The notes: generated by a model from the letters alone, not told the origin. A stretch of 64,000 nucleotides of DNA from Ctena decussata (GCA_963989385.1 OZ022502.1:16169001-16233000); one strand, 5' to 3'; shown: positions 21,436-31,640, counted from the stretch's first letter. Made by a program: numbers and translations.

Positions 21436-21775
21436 ATGTTCGTGAAGATGGCTGCCAGTTGCCAGTTGCCATTTGCCTATTCACCTGGTATGCTCTAAAC
21501 CCCTCTCGAGTCGAATTGGCACCTGACTGCCTGTTGCCAGTTGCGAATTCACTTGAATTTGCGAATTGGCATATGGCTGCCGTTTGCCAGTTACCTATTC
21601 ACATTCAGCTGTAAAAGCATCTCAAATCGAATTGGCATCTAGCTGCCAGTTGGCTGTTGCCAATACGCAAGAATTGCCGCATTGGCATCTAGAATGTGAA
21701 GTTAGCTGCCATTTGCCAATTGCCGATTGAATAGGCAAATGACAACTGGCAACTGGCAGCCAACTTCACGAACAT
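21436..21775. mobile_element. 340 bp TIR element with 9 bp target duplication (MULE-like MITE)
   Basis: Terminal inverted repeats of about 48 bp start ATGTTCGTGAAG at both ends. They continue GGCTGCCAGTTGCCAGTTG with few mismatches. The flanks carry a perfect 9 bp duplication, TTGATGAGA (21427-21435 and 21776-21784). The interior repeats GAATTGGCAT, GCTGCCAGTTGCC and CCTATTCA several times. Long TIRs plus a 9 bp duplication are typical of the Mutator superfamily. No transposase is present, so the superfamily is inference from structure. Confidence 0.82.
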
Positions 21776-22366
21776 TTGATGAGACCGTCTGATACAGGGT
21801 AGACATCGAAGCCATCTCAATGACATGGCCGATACTGTAGCTAGCCTTCTTTGTAGTTTGTGAAGTTGAGTAATTTTCACTGGCGCATTTCAGAAAACGA
21901 TTCTAAGATATATTTTTTCAGTTCTGAAATCAAGACATTGCAAATAGTTATGGTGTCATTTCCATTTAAATTTTGTCAAAAGTGCTGAATGAAAATAACA
22001 TTTATTTGGTGTAAAAATTGTAGCTTTTATAATGCTTTCCGTACAACAGGAGACCATCTCAGAGCCCATCTCTTTTAATGGGGTTTACTCCTAAAAGACA
22101 GAATTTGCCCCTGTAGGAGCAAATTCTTTCCTTAAAGAGTAGACCACATTCAGAAGGAAGGCATTAAAGACAAGAATTGTCAGATGACAATAAAACGCGA
22201 CTTATGGGACCTTGACATTAACAAGGGCAGGTTTAATATGGACGATACTGGCCAAGTGAAATGAGATCAACTGCAGTGTCATTATAAACACTTATAATCA
22301 GACTTCTAAGGAACAGTCTGAGCTCGATATAAACCACTGGCTCAGGCACTTTTTAAGCAACGGTAG

Positions 22367-22555
22367 CTTACCGGTAGCTCAGTAGGTTGATAATCGCTGG
22401 CCTACTGGTCCCGGTTCGAGAAAATGTTACCAACCGTAAACGGGATTTTATTGCACACAACTTTTTCGTGATTACCCTCCCATCGTCCTGATAAAACTGA
22501 AATACTGTTAAAACGGACGTAAAATTCAAGTCATCATCATCAGTCCCAATATTAT
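22367..22555 (+). repeat. tRNA-derived SINE, copy 2
   Basis: The head has GGTAGCTCAGTAGGTTGATAA (A box) and GGTCCCGGTTCGAG (B box). The body ACCGTAAACGGG-TTTTATTGCACACAAC and tail CGTCCTGATAAAACTGAAATAC match the copy at 11930. It ends in a CATCAT repeat. Confidence 0.65.
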
Positions 22556-22575
22556 AAGTCAGTACGTTATATTCA

Positions 22576-22916
22576 AGAGAGGCGCGATGGCCGAGTGGTT
22601 AGAGTGGCTCGGTTATTGTGCAGAAAGTCGCCGGAAGGTCGTGAGTTCGCGGCTTACCGTCGCCATCCGCCGACTGGAAAACTCTCTCTGTCAACCCAGT
22701 AGTAAATGGGTACCTTTTTCGAATTAGGGAAGGATAAGGCAGCGAAAGGAGAGGGATGGGCTCCGCCTTTCATCAGCTGTGCCCAGGATACAGTGGCAGC
22801 GAAAGGAGAGGGATGGGCTCCGCCTTTCATCAGCTGTGCCCAGGATACAGTGGGGCTCTAACCCCCACTGCCCCTTCGGCTATTAGGCTATGGGAAACCT
22901 TTACCTTTACCTTTTT
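22576..22916 (+). repeat. Complete SINE with 13 bp target-site duplication
   Basis: The element is bounded by a perfect 13 bp duplication, TACGTTATATTCA (22563-22575 and 22917-22929). The head is tRNA-like: GATGGCCGAGTGGTTAGAG as A box and GGTCGTGAGTTCG as B box. The 3' end is a CCTTTA repeat ending in T6. A block of about 54 bp (GCAGCGAAAGGAGAGGGATG) occurs twice in tandem at about 22740-22850. The perfect duplication indicates a fairly young insertion. Confidence 0.88.
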
Positions 22917-22929
22917 TACGTTATATTCA

Positions 22930-23810
22930 GTAACTACATGTACTATCAAGAGGAATGGATACACCTCCATTTTTTCCTGCCATTTTGAAATATTGCTTTC
23001 TTGGATGACGGAGCCCTTCCAAAATGGATGAAAACTGGTCTCCCGCAGCCCTAGAGGTATTGGGCTTCGGTTCGGTTTAGTTGCTCTCGGCTGAAAGCGT
23101 CTATTGCTATTCGATCAAATCCGCTCTGCTTGCGTCGCAGGAAAACACTCTACCAGGTTTAGTCACATAACAGTACAATTGTCTAGACCAGGGAGCAACA
23201 TATAGGATCAAGCGCCACTTCCTTGCGCGGCCGTGAATCTGTTCTATTCTGTACAGAAACTTTGGTTCCCGTGCTACGGCGCGTCATTAATGTTTAGCCA
23301 GGAACCAATTAATTAAGCTTTTTAAGGACAGCGATCCGTTGTCATGACTACGTTGTGTCATTGTTGACAAGCGGCAACTTTGAATGCACCAAGACGAGCA
23401 AGATAGCTGAAATTTTGCCAAATATTACGAGAATAGTAGTGTTTCTTACATTAGTGATACAGGTAAAGCCATAAAATTACATTTTCTATTGCGTGTTGTA
23501 TTTTTACTGCAGTTGCTTGCTTTATAGAGAATATCAACACTGATCACACTAAAAGTTTTACCAATATTGGCGGTGAAGACAAGCCGAAAGGGCTTAAAGA
23601 TTCACCGTTGGATCAAGTACGTATCAAGTACGTCAAGTACGTATCAGTAGAGACAATGTGACATTCCTACTCGGATATTGTTGAGCTGTTTTTTTTCTTC
23701 TTCAAATTTAATACTTAAATGATATAAAAGCTTTAAATTCAACTTTCCTGGTTCAATTTACTAAGATTTCTCGTAGACAGATCTGTCCAGTAGAGTTTTT
23801 AAAATTCACT
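22930..23810. other. Intergenic, nothing firmly recognised
   Basis: No gene is supported. A GTACGTATCAAGTACGTCAAGTACGTATCA micro-repeat is at 23617-23648. A donor-like CAGGTAAAG at 23460 has no partner. Confidence 0.4.
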
Positions 23811-23814
23811 GGCA

Positions 23815-23945
23815 TGCGTTGTAATCGTTGTAATCCAAGCCCTAATGGCCGAAGTATCTCGCGGGTAAACGGTATCTTCAATGGTAAAACCCAGTACTTT
23901 CTCGCCGGTACTTTTTTGGTGGTGCGCGCTTACTCAATTGATAGT
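23815..23945 (-). repeat. 3' end fragment of an I-type LINE
   Basis: On the minus strand the order is GCGCGCACCACCAAA, GGCCATTAGGGC, GGATTACAACGATTACAACG. The same order follows the LINE ORF at 30467 on the plus strand (CGCGCACCACCAAATA, GGCCTTAGGGCC, GATTACAACGATTACAACG). It is therefore a 5'-truncated copy of the same family, ending in an ATTACAACG short-repeat tail. Confidence 0.6.
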
Positions 23946-24094
23946 AAAAGACTAGTTTGTTGTGAACCGAGCTGATCTCCTCACAAAGTCGTCAAAAATC
24001 TCAGTTATAACTCATTCCAGTGTTTGATACCATGTCCCCAAACTGAACCCCCATTTTTCCATATGCTGATATGACTCTCTCAAATCCCTCTTGG

Positions 24095-27000
24095 TTTAAA
24101 CAATATTTATTCTTTCAAAAATATACATTCTGAATGAATATACAATATAAACAAAGAGGATCTGAACGGAAGCTCTAAGCTTATAGACTCCATTTCCTCG
24201 CAAAGAATACAACAACATGCAATATACGCAACATGACGTAATTTAGGTATATCATTTAAACATTTGTTACTGTAAAAACAGCAAAGTCATACTCTCATAA
24301 GAAGAAGAATAGAAAACTAAGAAGTTGATTCAAGTAATAAGATGTTATCCTACATTTGATTAAGCTTCAATAGTTTTTATGTAATAGCTAGGGTTAAGAG
24401 ATACGACAGACAGAATAAGAAGAAAGTACAGTGCATATCACTGTCGGTGCCCCACGACCCACCCTCCCAAGTAGTGTATAACATTTCTTTAATCAGTAAC
24501 AAGTCATTTCACTATTGTCTGCCCAGCCTTTTTCTGAAATAATAATTATAGTAGTAATAACAAAAATAATAATAATTGCATTATAAGCGAAACGATTTGA
24601 ACAAAACTGTTCAATTCGTTAGATGTCACTGTTAATATAGAATTTAAAATTTACAGTCATACAAAATCACCTAAATAATTATATCACTTTGTTTCATTTT
24701 GTGTGTTTTAGCGAAATGGTGTGAACAAAAAAAGTCAATTCGTTTGATGTCGCTGTTTATATATCGCGCTAGGCAAATCGTTTTGTTGCAATTATATAAA
24801 GTTGTACGTGTTTAAAAATATTATCATTCACTGTAACGTTTTCGCCAGCTATTCCATTTAAAAGGATTGAAGCATTTAGCTGGTAAGGTAAGTTTGACAA
24901 GTACTGTTGTCTTTGATGTATATAATTAGGACAGTGCAACAGAAAGTGTGTCGGCGATTCTATCTGACCGCAAGAACAAAATGGGCTATCAACCAGGTTT
25001 TTCTGATATAGATGGTGTTTCAAAGAACTGCATTCCAGTCGCAGTCGCGCATGTTGAACCTGACCGATGCGGGAGAGCTGCATATTGTCATAATACTTCG
25101 GTGGATAGCGCTTTGGATTATTCAGTTTATACTTAAAGCTGCTGAGAGAAGTTGCATTTTTAATGTCTTGGCTTAATGCATTCCAGTCGCGCAATGTTGC
25201 TGGGAGAAAAGAGGAAGAATAGGTGACAGTACGCGACATAGGTATAGAAAAGTTTAGTGAGTTTCTGACAGGATATCTATTCAATTGCATAACTCTGTAA
25301 GGTATAAGTTGCTGAAGGTATTCTGGAACTAATCCGTTAATCATTTTATAAAGTTGATAAAGTTTTTGTTTACTACGGCGTTTGTGTAAGGTTTCCCATT
25401 TTGTGTCATCATAGAGTTTTTGAAAACTACAGAGTTTTGTTCCACCTGTAACGAGCCGTGCTGCTTCAAGTTGTATGTTCTCAATGGTTCGTTTATTTTC
25501 CATTGTGCAGCTATCCCAAACAATGCTTCCATATTCCAGTAGAGGTCGAATAAATGTTGTATAAATTTTTTGCAGAGAAGGTCTGTCAAGTAAAAATCTA
25601 AGACGCCTAAGATACCCTATCCTTTTCCACGCTTTTTCAGAAATAGCTTTTATTTGGTTAGTCCATGTAGCATCACATGAAAAAATGAGCCCAAGGTGTT
25701 TGTGTTGATTTACCTCTTTAATTGGAGAGTTAGCCATGAAAAGTTCAGGATGATTAGGCTTTATGCGCTTTTTGCTGATTATTAAGGAGACTGTTTTAGC
25801 GGCATTAAAATCGACTAGCCATTCGCGTGCCCACTTAGAAATGTTGTTTAGATCGATGTTAAGTTCTATTGCTGCGTTAATAGGACAGTCAACTATTTTG
25901 AATAAGCTGGTGTCGTCTGCAAATAGTCTTATATTAGTTCTCATGTTTAGTACAATGTCGTTTATAAATATAAGAAATAGTGTTGGCCCCAATATTGATC
26001 CTTGTGGGACACCAGCATTGATGTGCATCCAAGACGAGCTAGAACCTTTGAAACAAACGCGTTGTCTCCTATTACGGAGATAGCTTGAGAACCATTTTAA
26101 TATATCGCCTGAGAGACCTATAGATTTAAGTTTAAAAAGTAATCCCTTATGCCAAACTCTGTCGAACGCTTTACTTACATCGCAAAATACAATACGAATT
26201 TCTTTTCCCTTATCAAGAGCATCTAAAAATGTGTTATTTAGGTAGACTAGTTGATTGACAGTAGAATCTCCGCTTTGAAATCCAGACTGGAAGGGAGTAA
26301 TTACATTGTTTTGTTTGAGATAGTTTGAGATGTGCTTGTGTATGCATCGTTCCATAACTTTGCCTAGATAGCTGAGAAGCGAAATTGGTCGATAGTTGCA
26401 CGGTTTAGTAAGGCTATCTTTTTTATGAACTGGTACAACATTTGCATCTTTCCATAAATCAGGGAACTGTTGTAATCTTAGTGATTTATTAAAAAGTTGT
26501 CTTAGTGGAACAATAAGTTGATTTGCACCTTCTTTAATGAGTTTTGGACTGATGAGATCCGGACCAGGGGCTTTATTTGGTTTTAACAGACTTATTGAAT
26601 CTTTTACATCCTCGTGAGATATGTAAATGGATTCTAAACTAGGATGGTCTGGTGTTGCAAAGTTTGGTAATGTTGCATTGCTATCGTCAATAGTTGCCTG
26701 TTCAGTAAAGTAAGTATTAAGAACTTCGGATATTTCAGTGTTTGTTTCAGCCAGCATATCACCAGTTTCTAAGTAGGGAATCGACTGCGTGTCTGAATTT
26801 GGATTTAACAAGTTTGTTGAAATCTTGTACCATGATTTTGAATTTAAGGTATTATCTTTAAGGTCATTAGCAAGTTTTTCATTATATTTCTGTTTAGCAT
26901 CTCGTATTAAAGTTGTAACGGCATTTCGTTTCTGTCTAAATTTTGTCCATGCTGTTGCATTATTTAGTCGTTTAGCAGTTTTAAATAACCTTTTTCTTTG

Positions 27001-28500
27001 CCGTATTTGCCTTTTTATATAACAGTTGATCCATTTGGGTTCCTCCGGTCTGACTGTTACCGTTTTGTTAGGAATTGCAGCTTTCGCAGACTCGATAATC
27101 ACAGCGGTAACTTTATTAACAATTTCATTCAAATCGGGCGTTGACAGAACTTTGTTCCAGTCAGTTTCATTTAATAATCGTCTGTAATTATTGTAGTCGC
27201 CTTTGTCATACAACCATATGTGTCGCTTAAAAGTAGTTTTAGAGGGTTTTCTAAACTTTAAGACTAGGAGTATAGGACAATGGTATCTGATAAGGTCCGG
27301 TACAAAGGGAGAAATTACATCACTATAGATTACACTGCGGGGTTGACTTACGAGGGTAAGGTCTATTAAAGATGCAGAGTGCTCTGTATAGTTTGTAGGT
27401 TCCTCTATGAGCTGTTGGAGGTTATAAGATAATATCAATTGGGACATTTTATTAGTTACGTCATTCTTCAACATATCACAGTTAAAGTCGCCCATGATAA
27501 CTAAGTCTTTAATTGATGATGTGCTCATGTTGTCAAAGGACTGGTCAATAAGATCCCAATACTCAGTTCCAGAATTAGGAGGGCGATATAAGCCACACAG
27601 TAAAAACTTATGGGACTGAAGTTGAATTTCAATACATATTGCTTCAATGTTATCATATAATAACTCGGGTCTGTTAACTGAAGGTATTCCAGTTTTGGTA
27701 TATATAGCTACCCCTCCCCCGTGTCTGCCTTCCCTGTCTTTTCTGTACGGACAATTAAAATTTGGTATCATGATATCATCATTACTTATATGCGACGAAA
27801 GCCACGTTTCAGTGAAGATAAGAACATCGTAGTTTTGCATTTCCACCTCAAGCATTGCCATTTTAGGTAGAATGCTTTGAATGTTTAGATGAATTATACT
27901 TAGATTTTGGTTAATCAGAGCCGACATATTTGAATTGGAGGAAGCGTTTGAGGATGAGAATGAATCTGGTCCGGGGTTAGGATGGACATCGCCTGAGATG
28001 AGTAGCAACAAAAAGACGATAATATTAATGCATGCAAAGATACCAATCAGCCTTTTAGTGAAGAAAACATTTTCACTTTCTCTCTTCCCAGAAACTAAGC
28101 GTCTTTTTGGATACATAATGCGTTTATCAAACGTATTCTTAAGTGACAAATGTAAACTAAACGTAGCTAGGTTATCACCCAGTAAGATCGCTAAGAACAG
28201 GCAGACAGCAGTAAGTTTATGACTTGACATGGCTATGTGACCGCGATCCAAACCAGAGCGAAGACGAACAGCAGCGGAGGAGACGATAAGATCTGAATTT
28301 ACGCTAACCATTGTCAAATGGAATCAGAAGAAAAATCATATTGTCTCCACCACTCACGCTCGTCAGCGCAGCAAGGATCTTGGCAGGAGAATTTCTATGA
28401 AGATTTACGCTGGGTGGGACCTGGAGCACCGAAAGGGAGAAAAAACAGAGAATAAAAAAAATCATGAGATGTATGAATATGCCTATCATAGGAACAATGG
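24095..28500 (-). mobile_element. Full-length or near full-length non-LTR retrotransposon
   Basis: Minus-strand element with a single intact ORF (28317-24769), about 650 bp of 3' UTR and a short 5' leader. An AATAAAT on the minus strand near 24105 is a plausible 3' end signal. Exact ends and target duplication were not found. The endonuclease-plus-RT architecture with no separate ORF1 in view fits the CR1/jockey side of the LINE tree. The clade is not settled by eye. Confidence 0.8.
24769..28317 (-). CDS. LINE polyprotein: 2A-like leader, AP endonuclease, reverse transcriptase
   Basis: 1182 residues with no frameshift or internal stop. Residues 1-117 form an unusual leader. It has a hydrophobic segment near 36-48, another at 90-107 (ACINIIVFLLLLI), and then GDVHPNPGP at 109-117, which matches the C-terminal half of a 2A ribosome-skipping signal. 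The apurinic-type endonuclease follows, with a start box LSIIHLNIQS, TETWL, GDFN at 276-279 and YHCP at 345-348. The terminal SDH motif therefore keeps His346 but has Tyr in place of Asp. The reverse transcriptase covers about 580-850, with FCDVSKAFD (Asp713), AGVPQGSILGP and FADD at 799-802. All catalytic aspartates are present. Near the C-terminus is a C-x-C-x7-H-x4-C knuckle. An intact frame suggests recent activity. The start could be Met1 or Met30; Met30 would place the first hydrophobic stretch like a signal peptide. Confidence 0.9.
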   Translation of the reverse strand: MTMVSVNSDLIVSSAAVRLRSGLDRGHIAMSSHKLTAVCLFLAILLGDNLATFSLHLSLKNTFDKRIMYPKRRLVSGKRESENVFFTKRLIGIFACINIIVFLLLLISGDVHPNPGPDSFSSSNASSNSNMSALINQNLSIIHLNIQSILPKMAMLEVEMQNYDVLIFTETWLSSHISNDDIMIPNFNCPYRKDREGRHGGGVAIYTKTGIPSVNRPELLYDNIEAICIEIQLQSHKFLLCGLYRPPNSGTEYWDLIDQSFDNMSTSSIKDLVIMGDFNCDMLKNDVTNKMSQLILSYNLQQLIEEPTNYTEHSASLIDLTLVSQPRSVIYSDVISPFVPDLIRYHCPILLVLKFRKPSKTTFKRHIWLYDKGDYNNYRRLLNETDWNKVLSTPDLNEIVNKVTAVIIESAKAAIPNKTVTVRPEEPKWINCYIKRQIRQRKRLFKTAKRLNNATAWTKFRQKRNAVTTLIRDAKQKYNEKLANDLKDNTLNSKSWYKISTNLLNPNSDTQSIPYLETGDMLAETNTEISEVLNTYFTEQATIDDSNATLPNFATPDHPSLESIYISHEDVKDSISLLKPNKAPGPDLISPKLIKEGANQLIVPLRQLFNKSLRLQQFPDLWKDANVVPVHKKDSLTKPCNYRPISLLSYLGKVMERCIHKHISNYLKQNNVITPFQSGFQSGDSTVNQLVYLNNTFLDALDKGKEIRIVFCDVSKAFDRVWHKGLLFKLKSIGLSGDILKWFSSYLRNRRQRVCFKGSSSSWMHINAGVPQGSILGPTLFLIFINDIVLNMRTNIRLFADDTSLFKIVDCPINAAIELNIDLNNISKWAREWLVDFNAAKTVSLIISKKRIKPNHPELFMANSPIKEVNQHKHLGLIFSCDATWTNQIKAISEKAWKRIGYLRRLRFLLDRPSLQKIYTTFIRPLLEYGSIVWDSCTMENKRTIENIQLEAARLVTGGTKLCSFQKLYDDTKWETLHKRRSKQKLYQLYKMINGLVPEYLQQLIPYRVMQLNRYPVRNSLNFSIPMSRTVTYSSSFLPATLRDWNALSQDIKNATSLSSFKYKLNNPKRYPPKYYDNMQLSRIGQVQHARLRLECSSLKHHLYQKNLVDSPFCSCGQIESPTHFLLHCPNYIHQRQQYLSNLPYQLNASILLNGIAGENVTVNDNIFKHVQLYIIATKRFA

Positions 28501-28574
28501 GTAATGAATGAGAAGGTGGAATGCTTCAGATTATATGTATATACAAATATATATAGAGTCTATTCTGAGACTGA

Positions 28575-29043
28575 CAAGACAGCAAACAAAACTATGGGGA
28601 GTGGAGAAAAAAAAAAACTATTCACGCTTAAGGACTACCCCTGTGCTATCTACTAAGTGAAAATGTGCTACTATATCTCCAGAAAGCACACGACGGCGAA
28701 ACAACGCCGCATCGGCGTAGGATCGACGTCATGACGTCGCATTGGCGTCATCCCGACGCCAACCCGACGCCATCGCCTGCTGTGGCGTTACTGATAACAC
28801 ATAGGCAATGTTCAGAGATTACGATGCATATTTTTTTAATGATCATCTTATGGCGAACTCCAGGCAAACAGAGAACAAAATTATGGGGTGAAAAAAAAAA
28901 AAATCCCCATTCACGCTTAATGACTACCCCTGTGCTATCTACTGAGTGAAATGTGTTACTTTATCTCCAGAAAGCACACGACATCGAAATGACGCCGCGT
29001 CGGCGTAGAATCGACGTCATGGCGTCGCATTGGCGCCGCATTG
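28575..29043. repeat. Tandem duplication of about 290 bp with diverged GACGTC MITEs
   Basis: The block CACGCTTAAGGACTACCCCT to CCAGAAAGCACACGACGG (28622-28697) recurs at 28914-28985. Each copy leads into a GACGTC/GGCGTC-rich palindrome (28675-28786; 28966-29043) related to the element at 14270. The second MITE is cut at its right end where it meets the RT fragment. Confidence 0.65.
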
Positions 29044-29953
29044 ACTGACCCTTCTTGATATTCTTCTTCCCATTCCAATAGTGAAGATTTGATAAGGTCT
29101 CCATCTTTCTTTGCCTTGATCTTTCCAAGCTCCCTGACTGCGAGTTCTTCTCTTCTCAAATCTAACGGTAAAACTCCTGCTTCTACCTCTAGTGCTTCTG
29201 TGGCAGCAGTAGCTGATACACCAAGACAAGCAGATAGACCTCTACGTTGAATCTTCTCTAGTCCTTCACAATTTCCTGTCTGCCAAACTGGTGAGGCATA
29301 TTCTAGCTGCGGGAGGAGGACACATTTATACAATTTTACCATATTATCTGGATCTATGCGTTCTGTCCTGCCCAGAGTTCTAAGAGCTGACACAGTTTTT
29401 TGGGCTCTCAGTTCCAACTGTTTTATGTGTTCATTGAATGTGAGTTTTGCATCAAAAGTTACACCTAACAATTTAGGATTACTTGTCCTCTTTAGCACTG
29501 TGTTTATCATTTTTATTTCACAAGTTCTACCTAGAGCTGTCTGGTCTCTCGAGAAAACACAATATTCCGTTTTATCAACATTTACCTTCATTCGCCACTT
29601 TCTCACCCATTGTCCGATTTCTCCTAAGTCATTCTGTAGTGCTTTCGATAACTCTTCTAAATCTTGGCCACTTCTCCAAATAGTACCATCATCAGCAAAT
29701 TTAACTTTATGACTTGTCACTGATTCATATATGTCAGCAATAAATAAATTAAACAGTAAAGGGGATAGTACTGATCCCTGAGGTAAACCTAATTTAGTTT
29801 CAAACTGAATTCCCTCTTGGTTCCTGAGTGAACAAACTGCAGTTCTATCATTTAAAAAATCCTTCAACCAAAACCACATCTGTCCCCGTACTCCCTTCTC
29901 ATACAACTTCAGCAACAGCCCATCTCTCCAAACAGAGTCGTATGCCTTTTCCA
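29044..29953 (-). pseudogene. Truncated reverse transcriptase, I/jockey-like LINE
   Basis: Minus-strand frame with RT blocks in order: LEKAYDSVWR, LGLPQGSVLSPLLFNLF, KFADDGTIW, then KLLGVTFDAKLTF and LLPQLEYASPVW. About 300 codons are open. The N-terminal part of the RT and any endonuclease are missing because the frame stops against the terminal repeat at 29955. The C-terminal end runs into the GACGTC MITE at 29043, which supplies the last 30 or so codons and stop. It is a remnant broken on both sides. The same family may have supplied the C-terminal piece at 30037-30467. Confidence 0.8.
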
Positions 29954-30029
29954 ATGCACCAGTCATTTGCATGCTCCAGTGCACCAGTCATTTGCAACCA
30001 TGGCCCCCATGGGGCCGGGGATAGCGGGG

Positions 30030-30576
30030 GCATGTAAGAAAAAATGGCAGAGAAGGTGGGATCTGACAAATTATGGCAGAGGATTATATACATATAGAAA
30101 TATAGTAGGCTTGAAAAGAAATAAAACAATTATACAGAAGTATCCCAGAATAATTTCAAAGCTCAGAACAGGATATTGTCTAAATGAATACTTAAGCAAA
30201 ATAGGGGTAGTTGATAAACCATACTGTACATGTGGAGAAGTTGAGAGTCGTGTTCATTATGTGTTGGACTGTACAGAACTAGAAGATTTAAGGGAAAAAT
30301 TGAAAGTCAAATTGTTACAACAAACAGGACTGAATATTTGGTCAATGGAATTATTCCTATCAGTGAACCAGGAGGACGAATACTATCAGGAAAGGCTCAT
30401 CATAAATGACATCTTCGAAGAATTTCTTGAGAGATCAGGACGCTTCATAAACTTAAAATCAGCATAAATCTAATATCCGCGCACCACCAAATACTTGCGA
30501 GCAGTTAATATAGTTAGCATACTAAGAAGATCATTGCGGCCTTAGGGCCTACTCAGTAGATTACAACGATTACAAC
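30030..30576 (+). mobile_element. 5'-truncated LINE copy with target-site duplication
   Basis: Bounded by GATAGCGGGG at 30020-30029 and 30577-30586. The unit ends in two copies of ATTACAACG, a short-repeat tail also seen in the 23.8 kb copy. In the empty site at 61915 the phrase GATAGCGGGGGAAATGTACA reads through, which supports this insertion point. Confidence 0.7.
30037..30467 (+). pseudogene. C-terminal fragment of LINE ORF2
   Basis: The open frame has LRTGYCLNEYLSKIG followed by the knuckle C-T-C-x7-H-x4-C (PYCTCGEVESRVHYVLDC). It ends with a Leu/Glu-rich tail and a stop at 30467. This order is typical of the C-terminus of I-type and related LINEs. It is the 3' part only, truncated by incomplete reverse transcription. 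Confidence 0.7.
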
Positions 30577-31159
30577 GATAGCGGGGCTTAAGTACCGTGT
30601 TTTTACCTAAGAGGTGTCCCGGCAGTGCCGTGGATACACCAAGACAGCTGGGAAATAGTGGAGTGTTTTTAACGAAATTTACCGCAACACATTGTTAGAA
30701 TATGGATTTTTATAAATTATAATATCTATATGATCACCTGGGGGACGGAGACCTTTACCAGGGATTTGACATAAAAATGTTCCCACAGTGCAGGGCATAT
30801 ACCAGCAGGGCTTTGCAGAGTGAAAAATCAATATCCCCGCTATTCCCCGGCCCCAGAGGGTAGGGGGGGGGGGGGGGCGTTATTGCAAATGACTGGTGCA
30901 TAAACATTGGAAACTAATATCTTTTGCAAAGTAATTTTTCAGTTCAAATATTGTACAGTGTTATATTGGACACTTTGGATGACAATGTTTAGAAATGTTT
31001 CTAAGCTAGAACTTCAAGCGCCTATGTTCAGACGAATCTACTCTGATATTTTATAGCAGTTACTTTCATAGAAAATTTCTTGTTGGAAAACATTTTACGA
31101 TGCAAGTGTAAGTGTAGCTGACACTGCAAGCAACCCTTTGCTGAAATGATCATCTATTC

Positions 31160-31179
31160 AAAAAAAAAAAAAAAAAAAA
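31160..31179. repeat. Poly-A tract
   Basis: 20 A residues, with no clear retroposed gene upstream. Confidence 0.9.
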
Positions 31180-31569
31180 CATGTGATTTCAGTTGCGATG
31201 TCATGATAGGTGGTCCCTAACTTAATAAAAAAATGTACCTCAGCGTCAACTTAAGGTGCACGTATACACTTGCAAGGGAAGTTGTCAGCATGCAAATTTT
31301 GGGTGCACTAACAGATATGTGTACACTTGTGTTCATATATCTATTCATATTTTGTTCTCATTTTTGACATATCTTTCATGCTTGCAGTGTTTTGTGTGCC
31401 CCTGTCTACATGTTTGTGTGCATTGTGTGTGCATCATGCATGCATACATCCATGAAATTTTCATCACTGCGAACACACATATTTTGATATTTTCCATTGA
31501 TCATCTCTCTTTCTTGTTCTTATCTTGTATTTTAATATGTGTAATATTTTGTATATAGTTTTGAGGGCC

Positions 31570-31640
31570 TCCTGGAAGATTAGCTCACTTGCTAAATGTT
31601 GTCACCCTCATAAAATAAAGTCTTTACTTACTTGATTATA
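31570..31640 (+). repeat. Probable LINE 3' tail fragment
   Basis: GGGCCTCCTGGAAGATTAGC followed by AAATGTTGTCACCCTCATAA and AATAAAGTCTTTACTTACTT has the look of a LINE 3' UTR with AATAAA and a short-repeat tail. The family is not certain. Confidence 0.4.

Larger units (their letters stand above)
29980..30900. mobile_element. TIR element TGCACCAGTCATTTGCAA, with nested LINE
   Basis: The left end TGCACCAGTCATTTGCAACC and the right end TTGCAAATGACTGGTGCA are inverted. Inner parts also match (GGGGCCGGGGATAGCGGGG against CCCCGCTATTCCCCGGCCCC). An extra copy of the left end lies at 29955-29971. The element sits against the RT remnant and contains a LINE inserted at its GATAGCGGGG site. A partial second copy is at 61850-61925. 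Confidence 0.7.

Noticed and set aside
22756..23031. 91-codon ORF with a repeated GSAFHQLCPGYSG motif as a protein gene
   Set aside because: The repeat is the 54 bp tandem block of a SINE bounded by a 13 bp target duplication.
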